A stretch of 64,000 bases of DNA, from NCBI RefSeq assembly GCF_028736035.1, contig NZ_CP117866.1, positions 11,201,001 to 11,265,000 of the forward strand, given 5' to 3'. The first letter of the stretch is position 1; each line of letters starts with the position of its first letter. A model generated the notes under the pieces. It was not told the origin of the DNA. It saw only the letters and a program-made list of their open reading frames with translations, and did not search any database. The DNA is from Streptomyces sp. T12. Its GTDB lineage: Bacteria; Actinomycetota; Actinomycetes; Streptomycetales; Streptomycetaceae. A program made the translations under genes and the position numbers. Shown here piece by piece: positions 42,133-50,465 of this stretch.

Positions 42133-43065
42133 ATGCGCGCAGCTGTCTACCGTTCGCTCGGCGGCCCGGACGTTGTCGAGGTCGCTGAGGTCGACAAGCC
42201 CGTTCCGGGCCTGCGCGAGATTCGCATCAAGGTTCAGGCGGCCGCACTCAATCCGGCCGATGCGGCGGCCTGGGGCGGGGTCTTCCCCGCTCCGCCGGAG
42301 GGGGCCGCCTATGGTCTCGGCTGGGATGTCGCCGGCGTTGTCGACGCCGTCGGGCCGGGTAGCCACTGGACGGCCGGGCAGAGCGTCATCGCGTTCAGTC
42401 ACGGCCTGCCCCTGGGGCTGAACCGGGGGCAGGCCGAGTACATCGTGGTTCCTTCCCAGGCGATTGCCGAGGCGCCTGCGGGTGTCGACCCCGTCCACGC
42501 TGCCACCATCCCTCTCAACGGTCTGACCGCGGCCCAGTCCGTCGAACTGCTCGGCATCCAGGCGGGCCAGACCGTGCTCATCACCGGTGCGGAGGGGGCG
42601 GTCGGCGGCTACGCGGTGCAGCTGGCCAAGCGTCGGGGAGCTGTGGTCATCGCGACTGACCGCTCGCCCGACGGCGAGTTCGCGACCAAGGTGGCAGGCG
42701 CCGATGTGTACGTGCCGGCGTCGCAGACGCCGGCCGAGGACGTCCGCACGGTGCGTCCCGAAGGGGTTGACGCCGTGCTGGACACGGCCAGGCTGGGGCA
42801 GGCCGTCATCGGCGCGGTGGCGGACGGCGGCAGGTTCGTGACCACACGGCTTGACGCCTTGCCCCAGACCGAGCGGGGCATCCGGGTGCTGCTGACGCAG
42901 GTCGGCCCGGACGCAGCGATGCTCACGACGCTGTCCGATCTGGCCGCAGCGGGAGACCTGGCGCTGCGCGTGGCCGAGACCTACCCGCTGCAGGAAGCCG
43001 CGCAGGCTCACGCGCGCATGATCAAGGGCGGGCTCCAGGGGCGTGTCGTCCTCACCATGGAGTGA
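42133..43065 (+). CDS. NADP-dependent MDR oxidoreductase, quinone-reductase type (divergent)
   Basis: This 310-residue MDR protein is more distant from the other three in the window. It has ALNPADAAAWGGVFP, GLGWDVAGVVDAVGPG, the coenzyme motif LITGAEGAVGGYAVQLAKRRG and a C-terminal GGLQGRVVLTM. No structural zinc cysteines are present. It lies behind MerR site 1 and is followed by two strong terminators. Together with the MerR, SDR and DJ-1 genes it looks like part of a reactive-carbonyl or quinone stress response. Confidence 0.9.
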   Translation: MRAAVYRSLGGPDVVEVAEVDKPVPGLREIRIKVQAAALNPADAAAWGGVFPAPPEGAAYGLGWDVAGVVDAVGPGSHWTAGQSVIAFSHGLPLGLNRGQAEYIVVPSQAIAEAPAGVDPVHAATIPLNGLTAAQSVELLGIQAGQTVLITGAEGAVGGYAVQLAKRRGAVVIATDRSPDGEFATKVAGADVYVPASQTPAEDVRTVRPEGVDAVLDTARLGQAVIGAVADGGRFVTTRLDALPQTERGIRVLLTQVGPDAAMLTTLSDLAAAGDLALRVAETYPLQEAAQAHARMIKGGLQGRVVLTME

Positions 43066-43092
43066 GCACGCACCCTCTCTACTCCTGTGACA

Positions 43093-43130
43093 CGGCCGAC
43101 CGGGGCGCAGTTCTGCACCCCGGTCGGCCG
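43093..43130 (+). terminator. hairpin terminator after MDR
   Basis: Perfect 13-base arms at 43093-43105 and 43118-43130 with a 12-base loop that adds a GCA/TGC pair, 28 bp past the MDR stop. Confidence 0.85.
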
Positions 43131-43209
43131 CGCCGTCCGTGGTGGGCCCGTGCCGTGGCGGACGAGGCGCCGGCTCGTACGACCCGGCGGACACGGTGAG
43201 GTCCGCCGG

Positions 43210-43261
43210 TGAATCGGCCTGCCGCACCCTGCTTGTGAGCAGGGTGCGGCAGGCCGATTCA
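43210..43261. terminator. 24-bp perfect hairpin between convergent genes
   Basis: Arms of 24 bases (43210-43233 and 43238-43261) are perfectly complementary around a 4-base loop (TGTG). It lies 20 bp beyond the MerR stop on the reverse strand and between convergent genes, so it is probably the MerR terminator. Confidence 0.85.
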
Positions 43262-43280
43262 GGCGGTACTGGGTATCGAA

Positions 43281-43679
43281 TTAGGCGTTACCGGCGGCGA
43301 CACCGGCGCGTATGGGGTGGCGGTGATGCGGGTGGTGCGGGTCTGTTGCCACAGCGATGATCTCGTCGAGGCGGGCGCGTACTGCCGTCAGATCGTTGAT
43401 CTGACGGTCGATGCGGGCACGTTCGGTGATGAGGCTGTCGGTGAACCCGACGGGCGAGGGGCCCTCGTTCATACACCGCGGCAGGACCTCGCGGACGAGC
43501 CTGCTCGACAGGCCCGCGGCGTACAGCTGCTGGATCATCCTGACCCGCTCGACCGAGCCGTCCTGGTACTCCCGCTGTCCCCCGGCGGTACGAGTGGGGC
43601 CGAGCAGCCGCTGCTCCTCGTAGTAGCGCAGCGCCCGAACGCTCACTCCCGCCTGTTCGGCGACCTCTCCGATCCGCAT
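43281..43679 (-). CDS. MerR family transcriptional regulator
   Basis: This 132-residue MerR protein has the winged HTH MRIGEVAEQAGVSVRALRYY followed by EEQRLLGPTRTAGGQREYQD and a dimerisation coiled coil (ERARIDRQINDLTAVRARLD). A single cysteine (PRCMNEG) and a histidine-rich tail (DPHHPHHRHP) are possible sensors, the latter suggesting metal binding. The related site at 43717 lies 38 bp upstream. Near-identical long-spacer promoters in front of the MDR at 42133 and the SDR at 45579 indicate that it activates both. Confidence 0.9.
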   Translation of the reverse strand: MRIGEVAEQAGVSVRALRYYEEQRLLGPTRTAGGQREYQDGSVERVRMIQQLYAAGLSSRLVREVLPRCMNEGPSPVGFTDSLITERARIDRQINDLTAVRARLDEIIAVATDPHHPHHRHPIRAGVAAGNA

Positions 43680-43716
43680 GGCTGCTCCTTGCTGTTGCGT
43701 GTCCCACCAGAGCTGC

Positions 43717-43736
43717 ATCTGACGTCAGCGTGAGGT
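43717..43736. promoter_or_regulatory. MerR-type operator, site 2
   Basis: ATCTGACGTCAGCGTGAGGT matches sites 1 and 3 in the TGACG and CGT-AGGT blocks. It lies 38 bp upstream of the merR start, fitting autoregulation, although its promoter boxes are weaker than at the other two sites. Confidence 0.6.
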
Positions 43737-43779
43737 TTGAGCGTAACTGATGTCGACGCTCTGGACCGGAGAGGGAGGG

Positions 43780-44787
43780 TCAGCGGCGGGCCAGGAGGGT
43801 GCGCAGGCGCGCGGTGTGCTCGTCGATGGCGTGGGGGCCGTTGCTGGTGAGCAAGCGGACGCCTTCCTCCCAGACGATCTTGACGGCGGCCGGGTTGGTG
43901 GTCGTCTGCACCTGGTAGCCGGCGTCCTTGAGGGCTTCGTCGATGAAGTAGCCCATCCGTACCTTCTTGCCGGGGATCTTGAGGTAGCCGCCGCTGAGGA
44001 CGAAGAGTTCGGTGGACTTGGCGACCGTGGTCACGCGGGCGCCCTTGAAGGCGTGGTCGGGGTCGGTGACGACGGTGCCGTCGGGGCCCACCCGGTACTT
44101 GGCCGAGGCCATGGCGATGGGGGCGTGGCAGATCAGTGAGATCAGCACATGGTTCTCCCGCAGGGTGTGCAGGAGTTCGCCGAGCCAGGGATTGTCGACG
44201 AAGTCGACCATGGGAGCGTGACCGCCGGGCATGTGCGCGAAGTCGAACCCGCCCAGGTCGAAGGCGTCCTCGGCGTCACGGTGCCGGCGAACGAGCTGCT
44301 CGAGGGACAGGTAGGTGTGCTCCGGCAGGTCCTGCATCGACTTGATCAGCTCGTCACGCAGCACCACGACCTCCTTGTCGCTGTTGGGCAGCGCTTCGGA
44401 GACGGGCAGGCGGCCCAGGTGGTGGCGAGCCAGGGCGAGTTCGCTGTCCCGGCGGGCGACGAGTTCCGGCCGCTTGGCGCGGAAGGTGTCGACATCGAAG
44501 CGGAACGCCTGTGCCGCGGTGGCCGAGACCATTGCGGCGCCGGACCTGGCACCGGCGTGCATCGGCAGGCCCAGGCCGTTGATCTCCAGCTGCGGAACGA
44601 GTCCGCCGGGGGTGGCGAAGGTGAACTCGTAGTCGTCGCCGAATTCCCTGAGGACCTGCGCCATCTCGACCAGATAGAACCCGGTGGAAACGCCGGGGTG
44701 GCCCGCCGGCTCGGCGAGCGGCAGAACAGCGGCCGACGGGATGACGATCAGCGCTTTGGGCTTGGACGAAGTATTGGAGGTGTCCAT
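43780..44787 (-). CDS. DJ-1/PfpI family protein (Hsp31-like)
   Basis: This 335-residue protein is of the DJ-1/PfpI superfamily, longer than the 180-230 residues of standard members. The nucleophile elbow is ISLICHAPIAMAS with the cysteine at about residue 235; GGHAPMVDF and AEPAGHPGVSTGFYLVEMAQ carry the acidic residue and other Hsp31-type features. A middle insert, RRDSELALARHHLGRL to LEQLVRRHRD, accounts for the length. Relatives act as glyoxalase III, chaperones or deglycases against methylglyoxal damage. It follows the SDR in a MerR-controlled operon, which fits an aldehyde-stress role. Confidence 0.85.
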   Translation of the reverse strand: MDTSNTSSKPKALIVIPSAAVLPLAEPAGHPGVSTGFYLVEMAQVLREFGDDYEFTFATPGGLVPQLEINGLGLPMHAGARSGAAMVSATAAQAFRFDVDTFRAKRPELVARRDSELALARHHLGRLPVSEALPNSDKEVVVLRDELIKSMQDLPEHTYLSLEQLVRRHRDAEDAFDLGGFDFAHMPGGHAPMVDFVDNPWLGELLHTLRENHVLISLICHAPIAMASAKYRVGPDGTVVTDPDHAFKGARVTTVAKSTELFVLSGGYLKIPGKKVRMGYFIDEALKDAGYQVQTTTNPAAVKIVWEEGVRLLTSNGPHAIDEHTARLRTLLARR

Positions 44788-44868
44788 GACATATCTTCTC
44801 TCGTTCTGTGGGCAGAGGGCGGGCGCCGGTTCGTGGCGTCGCACCCCCGGGGGCGCGCCAGTTGGTGG

Positions 44869-45579
44869 TCAGGTCGTGGTCGGCGTGTAGATCGTGGCGG
44901 GGTCGAGAGCGAGGTTCGCCTTGAACTGAGCGGAGAGGGCGTCGGCCAGGACTTCGGACTGCCCTGCCTCAACTCCGTCGAGCGCGGCCCTGATGACGTC
45001 GGCGGGGTCGTTCAGCTTGAACGGGAACGACAGCCCCCGGGCCAGGTCGGTGTCGGTCGGCCCCAGATACACACCGGTGACCAAGGTGCTCTGTGCGGAG
45101 AGTTCGAGGCGGACACTGTTGGTCAGGCTCCAGGCGGCGGCTTTGGCCGCGTGGTAGGCGCCCCAGTGCTCGGAAGGGAACCAGGAGGCCGCCGACAGGA
45201 CGTTGACGATCGCCCCGCCGTCACCCGCCTTCAGGATCGGAGCGAAGGCCCGGATCATGCGCAACGGCCCGTAAAAGGCGGTGTTCATCTCCAGTTCGAT
45301 CTGGTCCGGATCCCCGTTGACCAGATCGTTCATGGTGTTGATGCCGGCATTGTTCACCAGCAGCGTCACGTCCGTGGCGGCTGCCGCCGCAGCCGCCACT
45401 GAGGCCGGGTCGGTGATGTCGAGCGCGAGCACCTCCGCTCCCGGCAGGGTGACGCTCTCGGGGTTGCGTGCGGTGGCGTACACCTTGGCAGCCCCCCGCT
45501 CCAGCAGTTGTGTGACGAAGTGATGGCCGAGGCCGCGGTTCGCACCAGTGACGAGGGCGACGGAATTGGCGATCTGCAT
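44869..45579 (-). CDS. short-chain dehydrogenase/reductase (SDR), copy 2
   Basis: This 236-residue SDR has VALVTGANRGLGHHFVTQLL, LLVNNAGINTMND and the active-site segment SAASWFPSEHWGAYHAAKAA with Y-x-x-x-K. It shares RGAAKVYATAR with the SDR at 34236. It is the first gene after MerR site 3 and is followed by the DJ-1-type gene 81 bp downstream. Reduction of reactive carbonyls is the likely class of reaction. Confidence 0.9.
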   Translation of the reverse strand: MQIANSVALVTGANRGLGHHFVTQLLERGAAKVYATARNPESVTLPGAEVLALDITDPASVAAAAAAATDVTLLVNNAGINTMNDLVNGDPDQIELEMNTAFYGPLRMIRAFAPILKAGDGGAIVNVLSAASWFPSEHWGAYHAAKAAAWSLTNSVRLELSAQSTLVTGVYLGPTDTDLARGLSFPFKLNDPADVIRAALDGVEAGQSEVLADALSAQFKANLALDPATIYTPTTT

Positions 45580-45653
45580 GTGGGGGAGAGTCCTTCTCGT
45601 AGGAATGCGTCGTCGGGGGCGCCCGGGAGAGCCCTTACATCGCCCACGCTAGA

Positions 45654-45673
45654 ACCTCACGCTAACGTCAGGT
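45654..45673 (-). promoter_or_regulatory. MerR-type operator/promoter, site 3
   Basis: On the reverse strand, TTGCACCTGACGTTAGCGTG leads into AGGTTCTAGCGTGGG, nearly the same as site 1 upstream of the MDR. The spacing between TTGCAC and the -10-like TCTAGC is again about 20 bp. It lies 75 bp upstream of the SDR start. Confidence 0.75.
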
Positions 45674-46038
45674 GCAAGTCCTTCCGGGGTGAGACTCCGC
45701 AAGCAGACAGACATCGCTGCCTCGCGGTGGCATCCACGCGGGTGGGCGGGCGACCGACGACACCGGACTGGAGCCGGACCCAGTGGCCTCAGAGCCGGCC
45801 GGTCATCCCCAGGCGGCGGAACTGGACGATCCCGAGATGAGCACGTCCGTGTTCGATGCGGCTGGAGTGATGTCTCGACAGGCGCGCCCGACTTCCGGGA
45901 CGTGCGGCAGCAACTGCAGCGACAGGAACGACCGACCCGTCGCCAGATCCCTCTTGCATGTTCTATGCCATACCCCAAAAGTTACCGACAGGTAGCCCGC
46001 CTGGCGGGCCACGTCGCCTTCGGAAGGGTGGTGGGCGG
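45674..46038. other. 365-bp intergenic region, no supported gene
   Basis: Between the divergent SDR and TetR promoters. A forward frame with EPAGHPQAAELDDPEMST has coding-like bias but no recognisable family. The right end holds the TACC-GACA-GGTA element. Confidence 0.4.
45983..45994. promoter_or_regulatory. candidate TetR operator
   Basis: TACCGACAGGTA has inverted TACC/GGTA arms and sits 45 bp upstream of the TetR start at 46039, in an otherwise AT-richer stretch. Confidence 0.4.
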
Positions 46039-46653
46039 ATGAGCCCGCGCAGGAGTGACAGCCGTGACCGGATGATCCTCAGCGCTGCCGCTCTGCTGCG
46101 TGAGTACGGGGCAAGCGCGACCAGCGTGGACCGGGTGCTCGCGCACAGCGGAGCCCCTCGGGGCTCGGTGTATCACCACTTCCCCGGCGGGCGGACGCAG
46201 CTCATCGACGAGGCGGTGGCACTGGCGGGGGACTTCATCTCGGGCCTGATCGACGCCGCCATGCAGGCGGACGACCCGGTGGAAGCCGTCGACGCGTTCT
46301 TCGCGCTGTGGCGCGACCGGCTCGTCGAGAGCGGCTTCCGGGCCGGCTGCCCGATCGTGGCGGTGGCCGTCGAGACCAACGACGACGCACCCCAGCTCGC
46401 CCGCTCCGCCGCGGCCGTCTTCGCCCGCTGGCAGGAGGCCCTCGCGGCCCTCTTCCTGCGGCACGGCCTGACCGAGGAACGCAGCCGGAGGCTCGGCGCC
46501 TTCATCATCGCCGCGGTCGAAGGCGCGGTGATCATGTGCCGGGCCGAGCAGAGCACCGCCCCGATCGAAGCAGCAGCCGCCGAGATCCACGACCTGCTCC
46601 GGTACACCTTGCGCGACCGCCCCGGCCCGGAACCCGGGCGGCCCCGGCCATAG
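46039..46653 (+). CDS. TetR family regulator, LmrA/YxaF type
   Basis: This 204-residue TetR protein has an HTH in MILSAAALLREYGASATSVD and HSGAPRGSVYHHFPGGRTQL, and an effector domain with FRAGCPIVAVAVETNDDAPQ typical of the LmrA/YxaF/QacR-like subgroup (TetR_C_33). A start at 46039 has the family N-terminus MSPRRSDSRDRM. It is followed after 44 bp by an enoyl-CoA isomerase-like gene in the same direction, so it is likely first in a co-transcribed unit and probably autoregulated. Confidence 0.88.
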   Translation: MSPRRSDSRDRMILSAAALLREYGASATSVDRVLAHSGAPRGSVYHHFPGGRTQLIDEAVALAGDFISGLIDAAMQADDPVEAVDAFFALWRDRLVESGFRAGCPIVAVAVETNDDAPQLARSAAAVFARWQEALAALFLRHGLTEERSRRLGAFIIAAVEGAVIMCRAEQSTAPIEAAAAEIHDLLRYTLRDRPGPEPGRPRP

Positions 46654-46697
46654 CCCGCAGCCACTTCACCCCGTCAGTTCAGCCCGAAGGAGTCGCC

Positions 46698-47369
46698 ATG
46701 CCCTCGCTCGACCGCCACGACAACGTCTTCGTCCTCGACCTCGGAGACGGTGAGAACCGTATCCACCCCGACTGGCTCACCGCCGTCGGTGCCGCGCTCG
46801 ACGAGGTGGAGAAGGCGGACGGCCCCCGCGCCCTGGTCACCGCCGCCACCGGCAAGTTCTACTCCAACGGCCTCGACCTGGACTGGCTGTTCGCCCACGG
46901 CGACCAGTACGACGCCTACGTCGTCTCGGTCCACGAACTGTTCGCGCGGATGCTGTCGCTGCCGGTCATCACGGTGGCCGCACTGCAGGGGCACACCTTC
47001 GCCGCCGGCGCGATGTTCTCCCTCGCCCACGACTTCCGCGTGATGCGCGCCGACCGCGGCTACTGGTGCCTGCCCGAAGCGGACATCAACATCCCCTTCA
47101 CCCCCGGCATGGCCGCCCTCATCCAGTCCCGGCTGGCGCCGCAGACCGCCCACGCGGCCATGCTCACTGCCCGCCGCTACGGCGGCGCCGATGCCGCGGC
47201 CGCCGGCATCGTCGACCAGGCGGTCAGCGAGGACGCCGTGCGCTCCACCGCGATCGAGATCGCCCAGGCACAGGTGAACAAGGCCGGCGAAACCCTCGGC
47301 ACCATCAAGGCCCGCATGTACGGCCCCGCCCTGGCCACGCTGCGAGACACCACCAACCCCATGGGCTGA
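46698..47369 (+). CDS. enoyl-CoA hydratase/isomerase family protein
   Basis: This 223-residue protein is a short crotonase-fold protein of the Delta3,Delta2-enoyl-CoA isomerase type. It has GKFYSNGLDLDWLFAHGDQY, VAALQGHTFAAGAMFSLAHD, where the oxyanion-hole A-x-G-A glycines appear, and CLPEADINIPFTPGMAALI with the acid expected in ECI. A GAAGGAG ribosome-binding site precedes the ATG. It is co-directional with the TetR gene upstream and the molybdopterin enzyme downstream. Confidence 0.88.
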   Translation: MPSLDRHDNVFVLDLGDGENRIHPDWLTAVGAALDEVEKADGPRALVTAATGKFYSNGLDLDWLFAHGDQYDAYVVSVHELFARMLSLPVITVAALQGHTFAAGAMFSLAHDFRVMRADRGYWCLPEADINIPFTPGMAALIQSRLAPQTAHAAMLTARRYGGADAAAAGIVDQAVSEDAVRSTAIEIAQAQVNKAGETLGTIKARMYGPALATLRDTTNPMG

Positions 47370-47425
47370 CCTCACCGTCCGCCCGTGCCTACCCGCCGCC
47401 CCGCCCCCGGCAGCGGGCTCCCACG

Positions 47426-47445
47426 CCAACACCGTTGGCGGTGTT
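47426..47445. promoter_or_regulatory. perfect inverted repeat upstream of molybdopterin oxidoreductase
   Basis: CAACACCG (47426-47433) and CGGTGTTG (47438-47445) flank TTGG, ending 16 bp before the ATG and just ahead of GAGGAGG. It could be an operator, an RNA hairpin near the ribosome-binding site, or a weak terminator of the upstream gene. Confidence 0.55.
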
Positions 47446-47461
47446 GACGAGGAGGAATCAC

Positions 47462-49711
47462 ATGACTGACCAGGCCGACACTGCCAGTTGGCACAAGACC
47501 GCGTGCATTCTGTGCGAGAACAACTGCGGCATCCAGATCCAGACCGACGGCCGCCGCTTCGCAAAGATCCGTGGCGACAAGGAACACGTCGCCACCAGCG
47601 GCTACACCTGCAACAAGGCCCTGCGTCTCGACCACTACCAGAACGGTGTGGAACGCCTGACCACGCCTCTGCGCCGAGAGACCGACGGCAGCTTCACCCC
47701 CATCGACTGGGACACCGCTGTACGCGAGATCTCCGCCCGGCTCAAGTCGGTGCGCGACACCCACGGCGGCAAGTCGATCTTCTTCTACGGCGGCGGAGGC
47801 CAGGGCAATCACCTCGGCGGCGCTTACAGCGGCGCCCTGATGGGAGCCCTGGGCGCTCGCTACCGCTCCAACCCCCTGGCCCAGGAGAAGACAGGCGAAA
47901 GCTTCGTCGACGCACACCTGACGGGCAGTCACACCGTCGGGGACTTCGAGAACGCCGAGGTCTCGATCTTCATCGGCAAGAACCCCTGGCAGACCCACGG
48001 GGTCTCCCGGGCCCGCACCGTGCTCAAGGACATCGCCAAGGACCCCGCCCGCACCATGATCGTCATTGATCCGGTGCGGACCGAGACCGCCGACCTCGCC
48101 GACATCCACCTGCAGCTGAGGCCCGGAACCGACGCCTGGTGCCTGTCCGGCATCCTCGGCGTCCTGGTCCAGGAGAACCTCGTCGACCACGCCTTCCTCG
48201 ACACCCACACGACCGAGGCAGCAACCGTACTCGAGCAGCTGAAGGCTGTGGACGTCGCTCACTGTGCCGCCACATGCGGACTGGACGAGGAACTTCTGCG
48301 CACGACGGCCCGACGGGTTGCAACCGCCTCCAGTGTCTCGACGTACGAGGACCTGGGCGTTCAGCAGGGCCCCAACAGCACCCTCATCTCCTACCTCAAC
48401 AAGCTGATCTGGCTGCTGACCGGCAACTTCGCCAAGCAGGGCGCGATGCAGCCGCACTCATGGGTCGCACCGCTCGGCCGCTACAGCACCCGCCCGCGCC
48501 GCACCCCCGTCACCGGCGCGCGGATGCCCGGCGGTCTGGTGCCCTGCAACGTCATCGCCGAGGAGATCCTCAACGACCATCCCGACCGGTTCCGGGCGAT
48601 GGTCATCGAGTCCTCCAACCCGGCGCATTCCCTTGCCGACTCCGCCGCCTTCGCCAAGGCCCTCGACAAGCTCGACCTGGTCGTCGTCATCGACATCGCG
48701 CTGACCGAGACCGGGCGCCGGGCCGACTACGTACTGCCCGCCGCGTCCCAGTACGAGAAGTGGGAAGCGACCTTCTTCACCTTCGAGTTCCCGCACAACA
48801 CCTTCCACCTGCGTGCCCCCGTTCTCGACCCGCTGCCCGGCACACTGACCGAACCCGAGATCTACGCCCGCCTGGTCCGGGAACTCGGTGCCGTCCCCCG
48901 CAGTCGCCTCTCCCTGCTCCGCGCCGCGGGCCGCCTCGGCCGCACCCCCTACAAACTTGCTTTCGCCGCCCTGGCTGTTGTCGACAAGAGCACCATCGCG
49001 ATGGCCCCCTACCTGCTGTACGAAACCCTCGGCCCCACCTTGCCCAACGGGGCCCGCTCCGCCGCTGTGCTGTGGGCGCTCTGCCAGCGCATCGCCAAGG
49101 AGTACCCCAAGGCCATGCGCCGTGCCGGGCACGCCGACGCGGAAGCCCTGTTCGAAGCGATCCTCAAGGGCCGTTCCGGAGTCATCTTCACCGAGGACGA
49201 GTATGACGACGCCTGGGGCTACGTGCCTCATCCCGGCCACCGCATCCCGCTTCCCATCCCCGAACTGCTCGATCTGCACGCCGACCTGGACACCACTCCG
49301 GCCGTGCACACCACCGAGGAGTTCCCGATCGTCCTGGCCGCCGGACAGCGGCGCGCGTTCACCGCGAACACCATCATTCGCGACACCACCTGGCGCCTTC
49401 GCGACAAGAGCGGCACCCTGCGTATCAGCCCGCACGACGCTGAGCAGCTCGGTCTCGACAACGGGGCACCCGCCCGGATCACCACCGAGCGCGGCACCGC
49501 AAACGCCACCGTCGAGATCGACGACCGCATGCAGGCTGGGCACGCCGCCCTGCCCAACGGTTTCGGTCTCGATCTGCCCACCGGGGACGGCGGGACCGAA
49601 CGCACCGGTGTCGCCCTCAACACCCTCACCGACCTGCGCAGGCGCGACCCCATCGCCGGCGTCCCCTGGCACAAGCACGTGCCCGCCCGCATCGAGGCTC
49701 TCCACGCCTGA
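47462..49711 (+). CDS. molybdopterin-dependent oxidoreductase (DMSO-reductase family)
   Basis: This 749-residue Mo/W-bisMGD enzyme has an N-terminal [4Fe-4S] motif (CILCENNCG ... YTCNKA) at residues 15-55. It then has KSIFFYGGGGQGNH, FIGKNPWQTHG and IVIDPVRTETADLADIHLQL of the central domains, ADYVLPAASQYEKWEATFF, and a C-terminal MGD-binding barrel with LRISPHDAEQLGLDNG. No Tat signal is visible, so it is cytoplasmic, like many actinomycete formate-dehydrogenase-H/assimilatory types. A ferredoxin and moaA follow, which gives electron carrier and cofactor synthesis in one unit. The substrate is unknown. Confidence 0.9.
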   Translation: MTDQADTASWHKTACILCENNCGIQIQTDGRRFAKIRGDKEHVATSGYTCNKALRLDHYQNGVERLTTPLRRETDGSFTPIDWDTAVREISARLKSVRDTHGGKSIFFYGGGGQGNHLGGAYSGALMGALGARYRSNPLAQEKTGESFVDAHLTGSHTVGDFENAEVSIFIGKNPWQTHGVSRARTVLKDIAKDPARTMIVIDPVRTETADLADIHLQLRPGTDAWCLSGILGVLVQENLVDHAFLDTHTTEAATVLEQLKAVDVAHCAATCGLDEELLRTTARRVATASSVSTYEDLGVQQGPNSTLISYLNKLIWLLTGNFAKQGAMQPHSWVAPLGRYSTRPRRTPVTGARMPGGLVPCNVIAEEILNDHPDRFRAMVIESSNPAHSLADSAAFAKALDKLDLVVVIDIALTETGRRADYVLPAASQYEKWEATFFTFEFPHNTFHLRAPVLDPLPGTLTEPEIYARLVRELGAVPRSRLSLLRAAGRLGRTPYKLAFAALAVVDKSTIAMAPYLLYETLGPTLPNGARSAAVLWALCQRIAKEYPKAMRRAGHADAEALFEAILKGRSGVIFTEDEYDDAWGYVPHPGHRIPLPIPELLDLHADLDTTPAVHTTEEFPIVLAAGQRRAFTANTIIRDTTWRLRDKSGTLRISPHDAEQLGLDNGAPARITTERGTANATVEIDDRMQAGHAALPNGFGLDLPTGDGGTERTGVALNTLTDLRRRDPIAGVPWHKHVPARIEALHA

Positions 49712-49946
49712 CCCTCCACACAGGCCAGGCCAAAACGTCCGCGGACCCCGCCGCAAGGGTTCGCTGACCAGGAACATTGCCGAAAAGATCACCGCCGACC
49801 CCCTGTGCACGCTCTGGCGGCGATTCACTGTCTGGGAGACCTGGTGTGGTGAGCTACCTTGCGGTCGCCTCCCGTGGCGTGTGCCCATCGGGGCGAAGCC
49901 TTCACTGCGTGCCGACAGGTGATTGACGACCTCGGCACGAGGTGCC

Positions 49947-50102
49947 GATCTGGGGGGCTCCACCTACGGTCCGATCAACGCCGCCGTGCGCCGCGTGCGG
50001 GCCGACGGCAGACGCGTCGCGCAGGCACGCCGCGCACCCTCAACCCTTCCTGCCAACCTCGGCGCACTGCTGGTCGGCAGCGAAACGTGGACCACGACCT
50101 GA
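49947..50102 (+). pseudogene. fragment of a 2-oxoacid:ferredoxin oxidoreductase alpha subunit
   Basis: In the 436-bp gap between the molybdoenzyme and the ferredoxin, one frame reads LGGSTYGPINAAVRRVRADG and RRVAQARRAPSTLPANLGAL, ending at a TGA at 50100-50102. This resembles the KorA segment WGSTYGPI...VRRVR...HLNPFPANLG with small deletions. The rest of the subunit and the beta subunit are absent. A korA remnant beside a ferredoxin suggests that a ferredoxin-dependent oxidoreductase operon was deleted here. Nothing else is supported in 49712-49946. Confidence 0.5.
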
Positions 50103-50147
50103 CCCCAAGCCCTTCTCCGCCCGCTTCCCTCGCCTCAGGAGCCATCC

Positions 50148-50462
50148 ATGACCTATGTCATCGCCGAACCGTGCGTCGACGTCAAAGACAAGGCATGCAT
50201 CGAAGAATGCCCTGTCGACTGCATCTACGAAGGCCCCCGGTCGCTGTACATCAACCCAGACGAATGCGTCGACTGCGGCGCCTGCGAGCCCGTCTGCCCG
50301 GTCGAAGCGATCTTCGTTGAGGAGGACCTGCCGTCTGAATGGACGGCGTACACGAAAGCCAACGCCGAGGTCTTCGACACCGCGCCCGGCGGAGCCGCGC
50401 AGCATGGTCCCCTCGACCGTGACCACCCCCTGATCGCCCAGCGTGACGAGATGGGATCCTGA
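50148..50462 (+). CDS. fdxA: 7Fe-type ferredoxin [3Fe-4S][4Fe-4S]
   Basis: This 104-residue ferredoxin begins MTYVIAEPCVDVKDKACIEE with the spaced first cysteines of a 3Fe-4S cluster (C at residues 9, 17 and 21) and has CVDCGACEPVCPVEAIFVEE for the 4Fe-4S cluster. It is the standard length for FdxA. Position between a molybdopterin oxidoreductase and moaA suggests that it passes electrons to or from that enzyme. An overlap-free 3-bp gap to moaA indicates tight coupling. Confidence 0.93.
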   Translation: MTYVIAEPCVDVKDKACIEECPVDCIYEGPRSLYINPDECVDCGACEPVCPVEAIFVEEDLPSEWTAYTKANAEVFDTAPGGAAQHGPLDRDHPLIAQRDEMGS

Positions 50463-50465
50463 ACG

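Noticed and set aside
48458..49963. 501-codon reverse open frame opposite the molybdopterin oxidoreductase
   Set aside because: Antisense shadow of a full-length, motif-complete enzyme.
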